From: Spartobacteria bacterium LR76
GTDB lineage: Bacteria; Verrucomicrobiota; Verrucomicrobiia; Chthoniobacterales; Terrimicrobiaceae
Direction of reading: 5' to 3'
Assembly: GCA_003054655.1 (NCBI GenBank)
Contig: QAYZ01000012.1
Span: 248,001-312,000 of the forward strand
Length of the DNA stretch: 64,000 nt
Part shown: piece by piece, positions 1 to 9,500 of the stretch
How positions within the stretch are numbered: position 1 is the stretch's first letter
Layout of the letters: each line of letters begins with the position of its first letter
Translations under genes and position numbers: made by a program
Notes under the pieces: generated by a model
Seen by the model: the letters and a program-made list of their open reading frames with translations, nothing else
Told to the model about the DNA's origin: nothing
The model's database searches: none

Positions 1-112
1 TTCGTTCCGGCGGGAGCCTGTCGCCGTGACGCAGTTTTTGCTCTTCGATGTACAGCCTGAGTTTGCCGACTGTGTCCTGATATTGGAAAAGCGACGGAGA
101 GCCTGGAGTCAT
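1..112 (-). CDS. GntR-type transcriptional regulator, N-terminus only (runs off the window)
   Basis: Only the first 37 codons are in the window. Read from the ATG at 112, they include LYIEEQKLRHGDRLPPER, which matches the opening of a GntR-family winged helix-turn-helix: helix 1, then the G-D-R-L-P-(S/P)-E-R turn. Proteins of this family bind palindromic operators and respond to a small ligand, often a sugar or sugar acid. The effector domain is off the window. The gene diverges from cassette 1 across about 120 bases, so it is a plausible regulator of that cassette and the GH38 gene behind it (inference). The start is uncertain: the frame stays open upstream, with a TTG at 154, and no clear Shine-Dalgarno sequence precedes either codon. 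Confidence 0.7.
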   Translation of the reverse strand, partial: MTPGSPSLFQYQDTVGKLRLYIEEQKLRHGDRLPPER

Positions 113-211
113 GGCGGGGAAGGGGATCTCGCACTCTTCAAAATGGTCAGCCAAATTGAAAGTTTTTTCCAAACGAAACTTTGATGCGCGTCGGTGGCGC
201 GATAGCTTTTA

Positions 212-238
212 GTCATTCACTCCCCCTGATTGAATGAC
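212..238 (+). promoter_or_regulatory. Inverted repeat overlapping the start codon of the first cassette gene
   Basis: GTCATTCA (212-219) and TGAATGAC (231-238) form a perfect 8-bp inverted repeat with an 11-base loop. The ATG at 234 lies inside the right arm, and no Shine-Dalgarno sequence precedes it. It could be an operator for the divergent GntR protein or an mRNA hairpin hiding the start codon. The repeat is seen; the function is inferred. Confidence 0.4.
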
Positions 239-971
239 CAAACTATCCAGCACACGAGTGGAATGCTCTCAAGCCAAGGGCTCTTCAGCAGCTTTCAGCC
301 TGGTGGAGCTGCTGGTGGTGATGGCGATCATGATCACGATCATGGGCATAGCCGCGCCTGCATTCAGTGGCATCAACCGGGCGGCGAATGTCTCCTCGGC
401 GGCTTATGAAGTGGCGTCGATCATCGAGAACGCACGCTCCTATGCCATGGCGCGCAATACTTATGTATGGGTCGGATTTTTTGAGGAGAACGTCACCGCG
501 ACTACGCCGGGGAGTGCTGGGAAGGGTCGGATCGTGATCGGGGTGGTCGCCTCCAAAGATGGCACCGTGATTTATGATCTGGCCAGCCCCGGGCAGCTTC
601 CTGCGGACCGGATCGCGCCTCTCAACCGGACGGTGAAGATCGAGAACATGCTGTTGAAAACGTTTCCGGAAGGAACAGGCAGCGGGGCGGATTTTGATTC
701 ACGTCCGCCGGCCAACGACGGGGGAACATGGATTGAAAGCAGCGGGGTCTCGCAGACGCCCTTTTCCATGGGGGGATATGTTTTTCAAAAAGCCATCGAG
801 TTCAATCCTCGCGGGGAAGCGCGTATCAACAATGGAGGCAGTGCTTTGCGGCCTGTGGTGGAGATCGGCTTGCTACCGGCACGAGGAGCCGCCGTGGATC
901 CTAATGAAAGCAATCTGGCAGCCGTTCAGGTGAGCGGGGTTGCTGGCAACGTAAAGATCTACCGGAGGTAG
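234..971 (+). CDS. Prepilin-like protein, Verru_Chthon cassette protein D type (GspH-like), cassette 1
   Basis: 245 aa with a type IV prepilin N-terminus: a short polar leader, then AFSLVELLVVMAIMITIMG, with the conserved Glu five residues after the expected cleavage site and one long hydrophobic helix (about residues 20-43). The rest should be a periplasmic beta-rich head. The C-terminus (QVSGVAGNVKIYRR) matches the end of the D protein of cassette 2 (QINPVTGTPLVYRP), which supports the D assignment. By length and gene position it resembles GspH-type minor pseudopilins of type II secretion. It is first in a tight unit: two bases separate it from the next gene. The start at 234 is tentative because of the inverted repeat and missing Shine-Dalgarno; a GTG at 258 is an alternative. 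Confidence 0.8.
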   Translation: MTKLSSTRVECSQAKGSSAAFSLVELLVVMAIMITIMGIAAPAFSGINRAANVSSAAYEVASIIENARSYAMARNTYVWVGFFEENVTATTPGSAGKGRIVIGVVASKDGTVIYDLASPGQLPADRIAPLNRTVKIENMLLKTFPEGTGSGADFDSRPPANDGGTWIESSGVSQTPFSMGGYVFQKAIEFNPRGEARINNGGSALRPVVEIGLLPARGAAVDPNESNLAAVQVSGVAGNVKIYRR

Positions 972-973
972 GG

Positions 974-1438
974 ATGAAGCGAGGGGGCTTCAGCCTGGTG
1001 GAAGTTACGCTTGCTCTCGGGGTGGCCGCCTTCTGTCTGATCGTTGTCTTTGGCCTGATCCCCGTCGGATTGCGAAGCAACCAGGCGGCGGTCGAGCAGA
1101 CGGCGGCGGTTGGCATCCTATCAAGCATCGCCGCCGATCTGAGAGCCACGCCGAGGACGAGTCCTGCCGGGCAGAAGATTGCCTCACAGCGTTACGCCAT
1201 CGACATCCCCGCCAATCCCGTCACCACCCAAAGCGTAGCCACGCTTTTTCTCGATGAGGACGGCAACTGGTCAAAGACGGCAGACGCAAAGTCACGGTAT
1301 CGATTGACCGTCACATTTCCCCCTAATGGGGCGGATAGCCGAAGGGCTACACTCGCACATCTGAAGGTCTCCTGGCCGTCTTCTGCGGCGGAACCCGTGG
1401 GATATGCGGAATCCTTTGTGGCCCTGGATCGCAACTGA
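974..1438 (+). CDS. Prepilin-like protein, Verru_Chthon cassette protein B type (GspI/PilV-like), cassette 1
   Basis: 154 aa with a very short leader (MKRGG) and then FSLVEVTLALGVAAFCLIVV, a class III prepilin cleavage site followed by the N-terminal helix. The conserved stretch GLIPVGLRSNQAA is nearly repeated in the B protein of cassette 2 (GTLPVGLRSAQQS), so both belong to one family. GspI/PilV-type minor pseudopilins have this size and 'FSL(I/V)EV' start. The small C-terminal domain (roughly residues 70-150) is probably exposed in the periplasm. The gene sits two bases after the D gene and 19 bases before the C gene, consistent with co-translation of a four-part complex. Confidence 0.85.
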   Translation: MKRGGFSLVEVTLALGVAAFCLIVVFGLIPVGLRSNQAAVEQTAAVGILSSIAADLRATPRTSPAGQKIASQRYAIDIPANPVTTQSVATLFLDEDGNWSKTADAKSRYRLTVTFPPNGADSRRATLAHLKVSWPSSAAEPVGYAESFVALDRN

Positions 1439-1457
1439 TGTGGGAGAGATTTTCACC

Positions 1458-2411
1458 ATGAGATGGACTCGGGAGGCCTGGCGCGGCTTTAGTCTGGTGG
1501 AACTGCTCGTATCCCTGGCAGTCCTCGCCGTGCTGCTGGTATTCATCAGCCAGATCTTTGGTTCGGCGACGGCAGTGACCGGTTCCCGGAACCAGCGCAT
1601 GGACGCGGACGCCCAGGCGAGGGCGGTGTTTGGCCGGATGGCGGTGGATTTTGCGCAGATGATCCGGCGGCCGGATGTGGACTATTTTCTCAAATCTGAG
1701 GCGAGCGACGCCTCCGGCAGCAATCCCCAGGCGGGCAATGACCGGATGGCCTTCTACAGCCAGGTGCCGGGGTATTCCTCGGCCAGCGCGGCGATGCAAA
1801 GTCCGGTCTCCGTCGTTGCCTGGCGGATCAATGAGAGCGATGCCGGAGGGCCCTTGAATCACCTGGAGCGGCTGGGGTGCGGGCTGGAGTGGAGCGGCGC
1901 ATCCTCCCTCGCTTACACAGGTCCGTCAGGGCCTCTCGTTTCCGCCTCGGGGGATAACAGGATATCCTCCAACTGGCCGGCGGCGGTATCTGCCACCCAG
2001 GCAGATTCCCGCTATGAGAATGCCGGGCCGGAGGTCTTCCGGTTGGAGTATTATTATTTCCTGCGCGGACAGAGTGTGAACGGGATCGCTTACCCTTCCA
2101 TGGCCAGCGCGACGCCATGGGATACACGCATTCCCGGGCGGTCATCGGTCGACGGGCTGCGCGATGTCGCCGCCATCGTCGTGACCATTGCTGTCGTGGA
2201 TCCCAAGAGCCGGCAACTGATCACGGATGAGCAGCTTGCCGCGCTGGCCGACAGGATGAAGGATTTCGATGCTTCCACGATGACCTCTCCTGGCGACCTC
2301 AAGACGCAGTGGCAGTCCGTGATCGAAGACGCCGGGAATGGCATCCCCCCCTCCGCCTCCGCCGCGCTGCACACCTACGAACGCACGTTTTCGCTGTCCC
2401 CCGCCTTTTAA
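1458..2411 (+). CDS. Prepilin-like protein, Verru_Chthon cassette protein C type (GspJ/PilW-like), cassette 1
   Basis: 317 aa from the ATG at 1458, chosen because it gives a normal short leader (MRWTREAWRG) in front of FSLVELLVSLAVLAVLL. An earlier ATG at 1404 would overlap the B gene and lengthen the leader. The head contains RMAFYSQVPGY and NHLERLGCGLEWSG, a pattern I associate with Verru_Chthon cassette protein C. Position and size match GspJ/PilW-type minor pseudopilins. It should be cleaved and N-methylated by a prepilin peptidase encoded elsewhere. Seven bases separate its stop from the start of the A gene. Confidence 0.8.
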   Translation: MRWTREAWRGFSLVELLVSLAVLAVLLVFISQIFGSATAVTGSRNQRMDADAQARAVFGRMAVDFAQMIRRPDVDYFLKSEASDASGSNPQAGNDRMAFYSQVPGYSSASAAMQSPVSVVAWRINESDAGGPLNHLERLGCGLEWSGASSLAYTGPSGPLVSASGDNRISSNWPAAVSATQADSRYENAGPEVFRLEYYYFLRGQSVNGIAYPSMASATPWDTRIPGRSSVDGLRDVAAIVVTIAVVDPKSRQLITDEQLAALADRMKDFDASTMTSPGDLKTQWQSVIEDAGNGIPPSASAALHTYERTFSLSPAF

Positions 2412-2418
2412 ATACCGG

Positions 2419-5400
2419 ATGAAGCCGCGATCCTCACACATCGACCTCGTCGCGAACGGCAGGCCCGAGAAAGGCGTCGCGCTGGTGATCGTGCTTGCGC
2501 TGGTCGTGCTGTTGACGGGCCTGGTGGTCGCGTACTTCTCGCGTTCGATGTGGGATCGGCAGCTTTCCAACAGCAGCCTGCATCAGGCCATGGCCGACGA
2601 GTTGACACGAAGCGCGATGGATATCATCACTGGTGATCTCAAGCAGGAGATCGCCAACGGCTCCACCCGGACGACAGCGGGAGCCACGACGATTTACACG
2701 CCGGTTTCTGCAGCCGGAACGATGCCGGTCAGGAACACGCCGACCAATCCCTCTCCGACTCTGCTGCGTATCAGCACTGCCACGGATATTGGCGCGCCCG
2801 GAGCGGATCATCCGGCCTCTCCGGCCATTTCCACCACGCCGTCGGCAAACGGACGGAGCATTTCGCTCAAGCGGTGGAACAGTCATTACCTGCTGCCCTT
2901 GGGAAATCCTGCAAAACCGCAGGACACGACGCCGGTGAGCAGCGGAGCGGAGGCTTTCACGGCGCCGGGCTGGGTGTATGTGACCAATGCGGGTCCGGTC
3001 AAGCTGGCCACCCCCGACAAGGCCGTTATCGGGCGCTACGCCTACGCGATTTATGACGAGGGGGCGCTGCTGGATATGAATGTCGCCGGGTATCCGTCAC
3101 CGCTTCCCTACGTCTCCGGCCCGACCATGCCGCCAAGCTATGCCTTGAAGGGATCGCTGGCTTTTGCCGATCTGACCCAGTTGAAGGACGCTTCGGGGAA
3201 TTCGTGGATGACGGGAGCCGGGATCAATTCCACTGTCGGATGGCGCGACTACGCCTCCCTGCGCAACGCTTCGGGGCAGCCGGATGGCGTATTCCCTGCT
3301 CTGTCCTTTAGCGGGCCGTCTGTCTACCCGGCGTACGTTGATCTTGCGGCATCTGGCGCGACCGACTCTCCGGATGTGCGGCCCGTGGCGGATCCCAACG
3401 GGCGGACCGATCAGGCATTTCCATCCCGGCAGGCGCTCATCCGCTTCTGCTCGAGCATCGGGACGGAGAATTTCAATCCCAACGCGCTGCAGTATCTGGG
3501 CACGTTTTCCCGTTCACTGAATGCTCCCACGTGGAGTCCGCAGGCCGATGCCAGCAACGGATTCCTGTACAAGACCGACGCGGAGAAGCCGGAGTCGGCC
3601 AATCGCAATATCCCGAATGTGAGGACAAAAAAAGCCTTCACGCGTGCAGATGGCTCCAGAGCGGAGATCGGCGAGGTGCTGGTCAATCAGCGGTTTCCTC
3701 TTAACCGGCTGGCTTTGGTGACGGACTCGGCCACGGCTGCGGAGGGTTCGGATATCGAGAGGTTTTTTGGGCTGACCCGTGAGACGGCCAAGGGCGAGCC
3801 GTGGGTGTATCGAGGCGGAGCTGCGAGCATTGCCACTCTCGACGAGGTTGCCGCCCAAGGGTGGGAGCCCGATTTCTTCGAACTGCTCAAGGCGGCAATC
3901 CTCGCCGGTTCCCTCGGCAAATACAGCGACAACGACAATCATCTCGTCACCAAAACCTTGGATCGAAACAAGGATGTCCAGATATTCCAGATCGGAGCCA
4001 ACCTGATCGATCAGTACGATGCCGACAATCACCCGACCGTAATCGGGTTCGGATCGTTTGATCCCATCTATGGCACGGAAAGCCTGCCATATCTCAATCA
4101 CCTCTATGTCACCATCTTCCGGCCGAATCGCGGCGACCCCCAGTATCCCACTTTGGAGGGCTGGCTTCAGTTCGGACTTTGGAATCCGAATGGAAACGCT
4201 GCCGACCAGACGACCGACAGAAAGTACCGGATCATTGGCACCGACGGACGGGCTTACCTTGAAGCCAGCAGCGGGACGAATTTCCTCTCCGCGCAGCAAA
4301 ACCTCGCCGGACGGTATCTGGAGTTCACCGCCCGCGGTTCCACGTTTGCGGAGCCGCAGTTGTTGATCCCAAGCTCCACCATGACTGGCGGCGTGACTTT
4401 TGCGGGGGTGCCGATCGATGCGACCAATGACTCCTCTGGCTACTTTGGCAGCCCGGCGCAACCTTCCTATGCATCCACCACGACGGCGGTTACGACCACC
4501 TCGCCTTGTTATCTGGTGGGTTTCTACCTTGGTTCCGCGGTCAATCCGATCACGGGGGAACCCGCCAGGGACCGTACGATCACGGGCAATCCCTCCGATC
4601 CGGCGTCGCTTTCGTATTACCACGCCCGCAACGCGCTGGGCAGCGGGGGGCGGTATCCGACATTCGCCCTCCAGTATCAGGATGATGACGGCACCTGGCG
4701 TACTTATGAGTCGGTCCAGGCCCGGAGCTTCTATCTCGATCATTGGTACCAGTACGGCTTCAAAAGCTGCACCACCTGGCTGACTGGAAAGTACAACCTG
4801 AATTCTGGCTGGGGTTCCGACAGTGGCCGTGGCACCTCGGTCGGCAGTGGACTGGCATTTGGTCTCACCGCGCTGAGCGCCATGGACCCGAGGTCAAAGC
4901 GTGGCGGCATGGTCAGCACCATCGGATTGAATGGTCGTCCGATTGTCGCGCAAACGACCATACGGCCCAATAGTTGGGCCAATCGGTTCGATTCCGAGCC
5001 GACATCGAACTCGGGATACCCGAAGAACCCCGCCGGAATCACCATGTGGACCGGATGGAGCACGAACAACACCTTTCAGCCAGCCAAGACGGCGGACAAC
5101 AAGGCGGGGGCGAGCAGCTTCGTCACGGATCTCGATGGAGTCGTGCGGAGGGCGGACGGCGACGAAAGCAACAAGGTGTCCCCTCTCTGGCAGGTGGCAT
5201 CCGGGACGACCGCACAGGCCGTGCGGGCGATGAGGCCGACGATGCTGAACCGGCCATTTCGCTCGGTTGGAGAGATGGGATTTGCCATGCGGGGAGACCC
5301 CTGGAAATCGCTTAACCTTTTCAGCTCGGATAGCGCAGACGCAGCGCTGATGGATTTTTTCACGGTCGTGGACGAGCCTGTGGTCGCCGGGCGTGTCAAT

Positions 5401-5880
5401 CTCAACACTGCATCCCGAGCCGTGCTGTCCGCCATCCTCACTGGTGCGCAGAAAGCCGAAGACGGAACGACCCTTCCTCCCGTCCTGTCCTCCGCCGAAG
5501 CTGGCAAGATCGCCGATTTGATCATTCAGAAACGCGCTTCAGCGCCGTTCCGCAATGTGGCTGAGCTTGCCACCCGGGTGGGCGACGACCTCCCTGCTGC
5601 GTTTGACACCGGCCCCACCAACACGAGCGACGGGTATTTCAAGACGCGCCGGGAATCCGCAATGCGCGCCCTCGTGGATGCGGTCGACACCCGGACTTGG
5701 AATCTCCTGATCGATGTCGTCGCCCAGACGGGCATGTTTGCTGCCAATGCCCCGCAAACGGAGGCTGCGCTCAACAGTTCCTTCATCGTGCAGGGAGAGC
5801 GCCGCTATTGGCTGCACCTCGCGATCGATCGCTACACGGGCGAGGTCATCGCCAGGGAGCTGGAGGCTGTTTATGAGTAG
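2419..5880 (+). CDS. Giant GspK/PilX-like protein, Verru_Chthon cassette protein A type, cassette 1
   Basis: 1153 aa from ATG 2419; the frame is open upstream but ATG 2419 follows the C stop directly and gives a sensible N-terminus. It begins with a polar segment, then GVALVIVLALVVLLTGLVVA, a GspK/PilX-like membrane helix without the usual Glu. Near residues 990-1060 is GRVNLNTASRAVLSAIL, followed by an IADLIIQKR...PFRNVAELA stretch, the helix-hairpin-helix arrangement typical of GspK. GspK caps the type II pseudopilus tip and is usually about 300-330 aa, so roughly 800 aa are inserted here. The shared pattern of DFFTVVDEP then AG-(R/K)-(V/I)-N links it to the A protein of cassette 2. The last codons overlap the next gene by 8 bases. 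Confidence 0.75.
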   Translation: MKPRSSHIDLVANGRPEKGVALVIVLALVVLLTGLVVAYFSRSMWDRQLSNSSLHQAMADELTRSAMDIITGDLKQEIANGSTRTTAGATTIYTPVSAAGTMPVRNTPTNPSPTLLRISTATDIGAPGADHPASPAISTTPSANGRSISLKRWNSHYLLPLGNPAKPQDTTPVSSGAEAFTAPGWVYVTNAGPVKLATPDKAVIGRYAYAIYDEGALLDMNVAGYPSPLPYVSGPTMPPSYALKGSLAFADLTQLKDASGNSWMTGAGINSTVGWRDYASLRNASGQPDGVFPALSFSGPSVYPAYVDLAASGATDSPDVRPVADPNGRTDQAFPSRQALIRFCSSIGTENFNPNALQYLGTFSRSLNAPTWSPQADASNGFLYKTDAEKPESANRNIPNVRTKKAFTRADGSRAEIGEVLVNQRFPLNRLALVTDSATAAEGSDIERFFGLTRETAKGEPWVYRGGAASIATLDEVAAQGWEPDFFELLKAAILAGSLGKYSDNDNHLVTKTLDRNKDVQIFQIGANLIDQYDADNHPTVIGFGSFDPIYGTESLPYLNHLYVTIFRPNRGDPQYPTLEGWLQFGLWNPNGNAADQTTDRKYRIIGTDGRAYLEASSGTNFLSAQQNLAGRYLEFTARGSTFAEPQLLIPSSTMTGGVTFAGVPIDATNDSSGYFGSPAQPSYASTTTAVTTTSPCYLVGFYLGSAVNPITGEPARDRTITGNPSDPASLSYYHARNALGSGGRYPTFALQYQDDDGTWRTYESVQARSFYLDHWYQYGFKSCTTWLTGKYNLNSGWGSDSGRGTSVGSGLAFGLTALSAMDPRSKRGGMVSTIGLNGRPIVAQTTIRPNSWANRFDSEPTSNSGYPKNPAGITMWTGWSTNNTFQPAKTADNKAGASSFVTDLDGVVRRADGDESNKVSPLWQVASGTTAQAVRAMRPTMLNRPFRSVGEMGFAMRGDPWKSLNLFSSDSADAALMDFFTVVDEPVVAGRVNLNTASRAVLSAILTGAQKAEDGTTLPPVLSSAEAGKIADLIIQKRASAPFRNVAELATRVGDDLPAAFDTGPTNTSDGYFKTRRESAMRALVDAVDTRTWNLLIDVVAQTGMFAANAPQTEAALNSSFIVQGERRYWLHLAIDRYTGEVIARELEAVYE

Positions 5881-6511
5881 ACTGCGTTGCTGTATTGCCC
5901 TATCCTTTGTTCTCCTGTCGGTCGTGTGGTCGCCGGGCCAGGAACCGGCGGCGCCCAGGCCGGCGGTCGCAGCAGTCCCGCCGGAACAGGGACGGTGGAA
6001 GATCATCGTGACGGATGCCAAAGGCGAAAAGGCGGGAAGGACGGATGACCGCACGCCAAAAGTCGTGGAGATCGAGATCTGGAGGTCGGGCTCCCGCGCC
6101 CGGATGGTTCAAACGATCTCCAATGGAGCCACCGCGGAAAGCTGGATTGCCGACGACTATCTGCTGAGCCGCTTTCCGGCCTTCCCGGACATTTACGTTA
6201 CCCGGCTCAATGATCGCGCAACGCCTCTGGATGACGGCATGTCGGATTTCCGCGATGCCTTCCCGGGTATGACCTGGCTCGACCCGAAGTATCTCGCAGG
6301 CACGGAAACGAAAGACGGAAAACTCTGCGAACATTACGTGAATCCCGAGGCGGATTGCGAAGCCTGGATCGCGGCGGACTCCAAACTCCCGGTCGCCTGG
6401 CGCAAGGGGTCCCGGGTCTTCACCTATCGATTTCTTCCCCCGGAAAACCTCAGCATGCCCGAGCCCTTTCTCGGCGAGTTGAACAAATATCTCAAAGCCG
6501 ACTCCCAGTAG
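5873..6511 (+). CDS. Small secreted protein of unknown function downstream of cassette 1
   Basis: 212 aa from the ATG at 5873, which overlaps the end of the A gene by 8 bases. A signal peptide is visible (MSRLRCCIALSFVLLSVVWS, then an Ala/Pro-rich linker). The mature part has one likely compact domain with two Cys (LCEHY and EADCEAW) and ends KYLKADSQ. I do not recognise the family. The translational overlap suggests it is made with the cassette, perhaps as an outer-membrane or periplasmic helper, but that is inference. Cassette 2 has no equivalent at the same place. It is followed after 24 bases by the GH38 gene. Confidence 0.7.
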   Translation: MSRLRCCIALSFVLLSVVWSPGQEPAAPRPAVAAVPPEQGRWKIIVTDAKGEKAGRTDDRTPKVVEIEIWRSGSRARMVQTISNGATAESWIADDYLLSRFPAFPDIYVTRLNDRATPLDDGMSDFRDAFPGMTWLDPKYLAGTETKDGKLCEHYVNPEADCEAWIAADSKLPVAWRKGSRVFTYRFLPPENLSMPEPFLGELNKYLKADSQ

Positions 6512-6535
6512 GCGCACCTTTTCCCCATATCCTTC

Positions 6536-9500
6536 ATGTTACCGTCCCATCATCTGCCCCAGCTCATCATCAACCGCATCGACGGCGCGATCCGCAGGCT
6601 TCGCGAGGAGATATGGCAGGGGTTCCTGCCGGTCGATGTATCAGCTACTCCTTCCGGCCCCCAGCAATATGATGTCGCGCAGGCGTGGCGGCAGCCATTG
6701 AGCCCGGTCAGACCTTGCTCGTTTTGGGGAAGGTTGTTTGATCAGAGATGGTATCGGCTCGATATTCCGCCCTCGGGCGGGCCGTTCTGGCTGAACTGGC
6801 GTAGCCAGAGCGAGGACACGCTCTATGTGAATGGCGAGCCGTATTTCGGCTTCGATGTCGGGCATCGCCACGTCCGGTTACCTGCGGGGGCAACTGAGGC
6901 ATGGGTCGAGTCGAATTGCATTCAAAGCGCGATCTGGCACCCGGAAGCCTCGCCCATGGATGCGGCGGGAAGCTATTTTGAAGGGGCCTTTCTTGGCTGG
7001 AGGAATGAAGAAGCCTGGCAGGCCTACAATGATCTGAAATGTCTCTTTGATCTCGCCGCCGACCAGCGCGGACGCGAGGACAGCAGGCTGAGTGCCGGGA
7101 TCGTTCCCTTCGGCTTGCAGGTGCCGATGGAGCGCTTTTCGCCCGCGTTTCGTCTCCTGCTGCGCATCCTGAACGAAGCGGTCGATGCCTGGGACAGGAC
7201 GGGAACGCTGGATGCCTTGCGTGAGCGGCTGGCGGAAGGATATCGGGATTTGCGGGTCGACAAGACCTTCATGCGATGCGTGCTCACCGGCCATGCGCAT
7301 ATCGACCTCGTGTGGCTGTGGCCCGAGCGGATCGGTGAGCTCAAGGCCGTGCATACCTTCTCCACTGTGAACCGTCTGATGGAGGACTATCCGGAGTTCC
7401 GCTTCGCCTATAGCCAGATCGCGAGCTATGAAGCCGTGCGCCGCCGCACTCCGGGGCTTTATCAGCGGGTGAAGGATCGCATGGAGTCCGGCCAATGGCA
7501 GGCCACGGGAGCGATGTATGTCGAGTCCGATACGATCCTCGCCTGTGGCGAGGCCCTGGCACGCAGCTTCCTGCTTGGGCAAAAAGGGTTTCAGGAAATG
7601 ACGGGACGACCTGCCCAGCTCACCTGGCTGCCGGACGCCTTTGGCTACTCGGCCTGCCTTCCCCAGATCATGGCCCAGACCGGGGTGAAGTACTTTTACA
7701 CCACCAAAGTGACGTGGAACTCGATCAATCCCTTTCCCTATAGCAGCTTCATCTGGAGGTCGAATGGCTCGGAGGTGATCGGCCACGTTACGCGGGATGC
7801 GGGCTACAATACCTTTGTCCAGGTGCCGGAGATCCGGGCCTGCGTGCTCGGGCATCAGCAGGGGGATATTCACCAGGAGTGCCTGCTGCCGACAGGCTTT
7901 GGCGACGGAGGCGGAGGGCCCACGGCGGAGATCTGCGAAAGGGCTCGGCGTCTCGGGGCATTGCCCGGGATGCCGGAACTCGCCTGGGACCAGCCGGAGG
8001 CTTTCTTCGAACGTCTGGCGCGCCTGCGCGACCAGCTTCCTGTCCACCAGGGAGAGTGTTATCTTGAGTTTCACCGCGGCACATACACAACCCACGGGAA
8101 TTTGAAGGCTGCCTTCCGGGGATTGGAGCGGGCCATGTGTTGTGCTGAGGCCGTTGCCGTGGTTACGGGGCATCGGTGGGATATGGAGGAATCCTGGTGC
8201 CGCCTGGTGTTTGCCCAGTTCCATGATTACATCCCGGGGAGTTCCGTATGGGATGTCTATGCAGAGGGGTTGCCTGACTTGAAAAAGCATGCCGTCGCGC
8301 AAATGGATCACGCTCACGCCGCGCTCAAGCAGGGGAGCGATGAGAGGGTGTGCGTTTTCAATCCCCACGCGGTTGAGGTTCGACGCTGGATCGAGGATCC
8401 GTCGACAGGCCGCGCCGTGTGGATGACCATCCCTCCTCTGGCTGGAGCCGAAATCGGTTCCTGCGGGAATCCCGATGCCGTACACGTCTCTGGTGGCACT
8501 GTCTCCAATGGACTGGTGGAGTTTCGCCTCGCCGACGAGGGATGGATCGACAGTGTGGCGTGGGAGGGGGCGAAGGTTCCGATCTGCGGCCCATTCGGCC
8601 GTCTCGTGATGTATCCGGATCGACCGGCGAATTTTGAAGCCTGGGACATCGATCGAAACACGCTCTCACTTGGCCAGCCTTGCGAAGGGGTTGCCGCCAT
8701 CGCTCCATGGTCGGACGCGCCTCATCGTGCTGGTTTTCGCGTCCGTCGCTCGATCGGCACGAAGAGCACGGCCGAGGTGATCTTTTATCTGGAGGCGGGC
8801 AGCCCGCACCTGCATGTCGAGGTGGAGCTCGACTGGCAGGAGCCGGAGAAGCTGCTCAAGATGGTCTTTCCGACCCGCTATGCCGGGGCGAATGCCCGCT
8901 ATGGAGCCCCCTTCGGGAGCACCTTGCGTTCGCAGATTCCCGATGGGCTGATTTCCGAGGCGATGTGGGAGGTGCCGTTTAGCAGGCATTTCTCGATCTT
9001 CGACGAGGGAGAGCGCGAGGGAATGTTTGTTGCGACGGAGTCAAAGTACGGCGTTTCCGTGCGCAGCGGAGTGGCGGGTGTGAGTCTCGTGCGCAGCCCG
9101 AGGGTGACAGGGATGGATAATGTGCACGCCTCGGTCTGGCCGCAGCATCTTTCGCGCATCGAAGCGCCCGCCGCTTATAGTGACCTGGGAGCGCATCGGA
9201 TCCGCCTGGTTCTTGGCCGCTACGACATCACCCTCCCCCGTGCCTCACAACCGGCCTCCGTGGCTGAGACGGAATTTACCGCGCCTCTGGTTTATCGCGG
9301 TCGCCCCATTCCTTCGGCTCTCGGCGAGGTTTCCGGGGGGGAGACCTTGATTCCCTGCTGGGCGGCGCCGCTGGATGGCGGGCGCTGGGTCTTGCGTCTC
9401 CATGAGGTGGCGGGAAGGCGAGGCGTGATCCGGATCGCTCCGCCAACCGGATGGACTTTGGAGGCTACCGACCTGTCTCTCGGGACGATCACGGAGCTCG

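Noticed and set aside
6878-8485. 535-codon open frame antisense to the GH38 gene.
   Set aside because: The plus strand has all GH38 motifs, and the antisense product has no recognisable domain.
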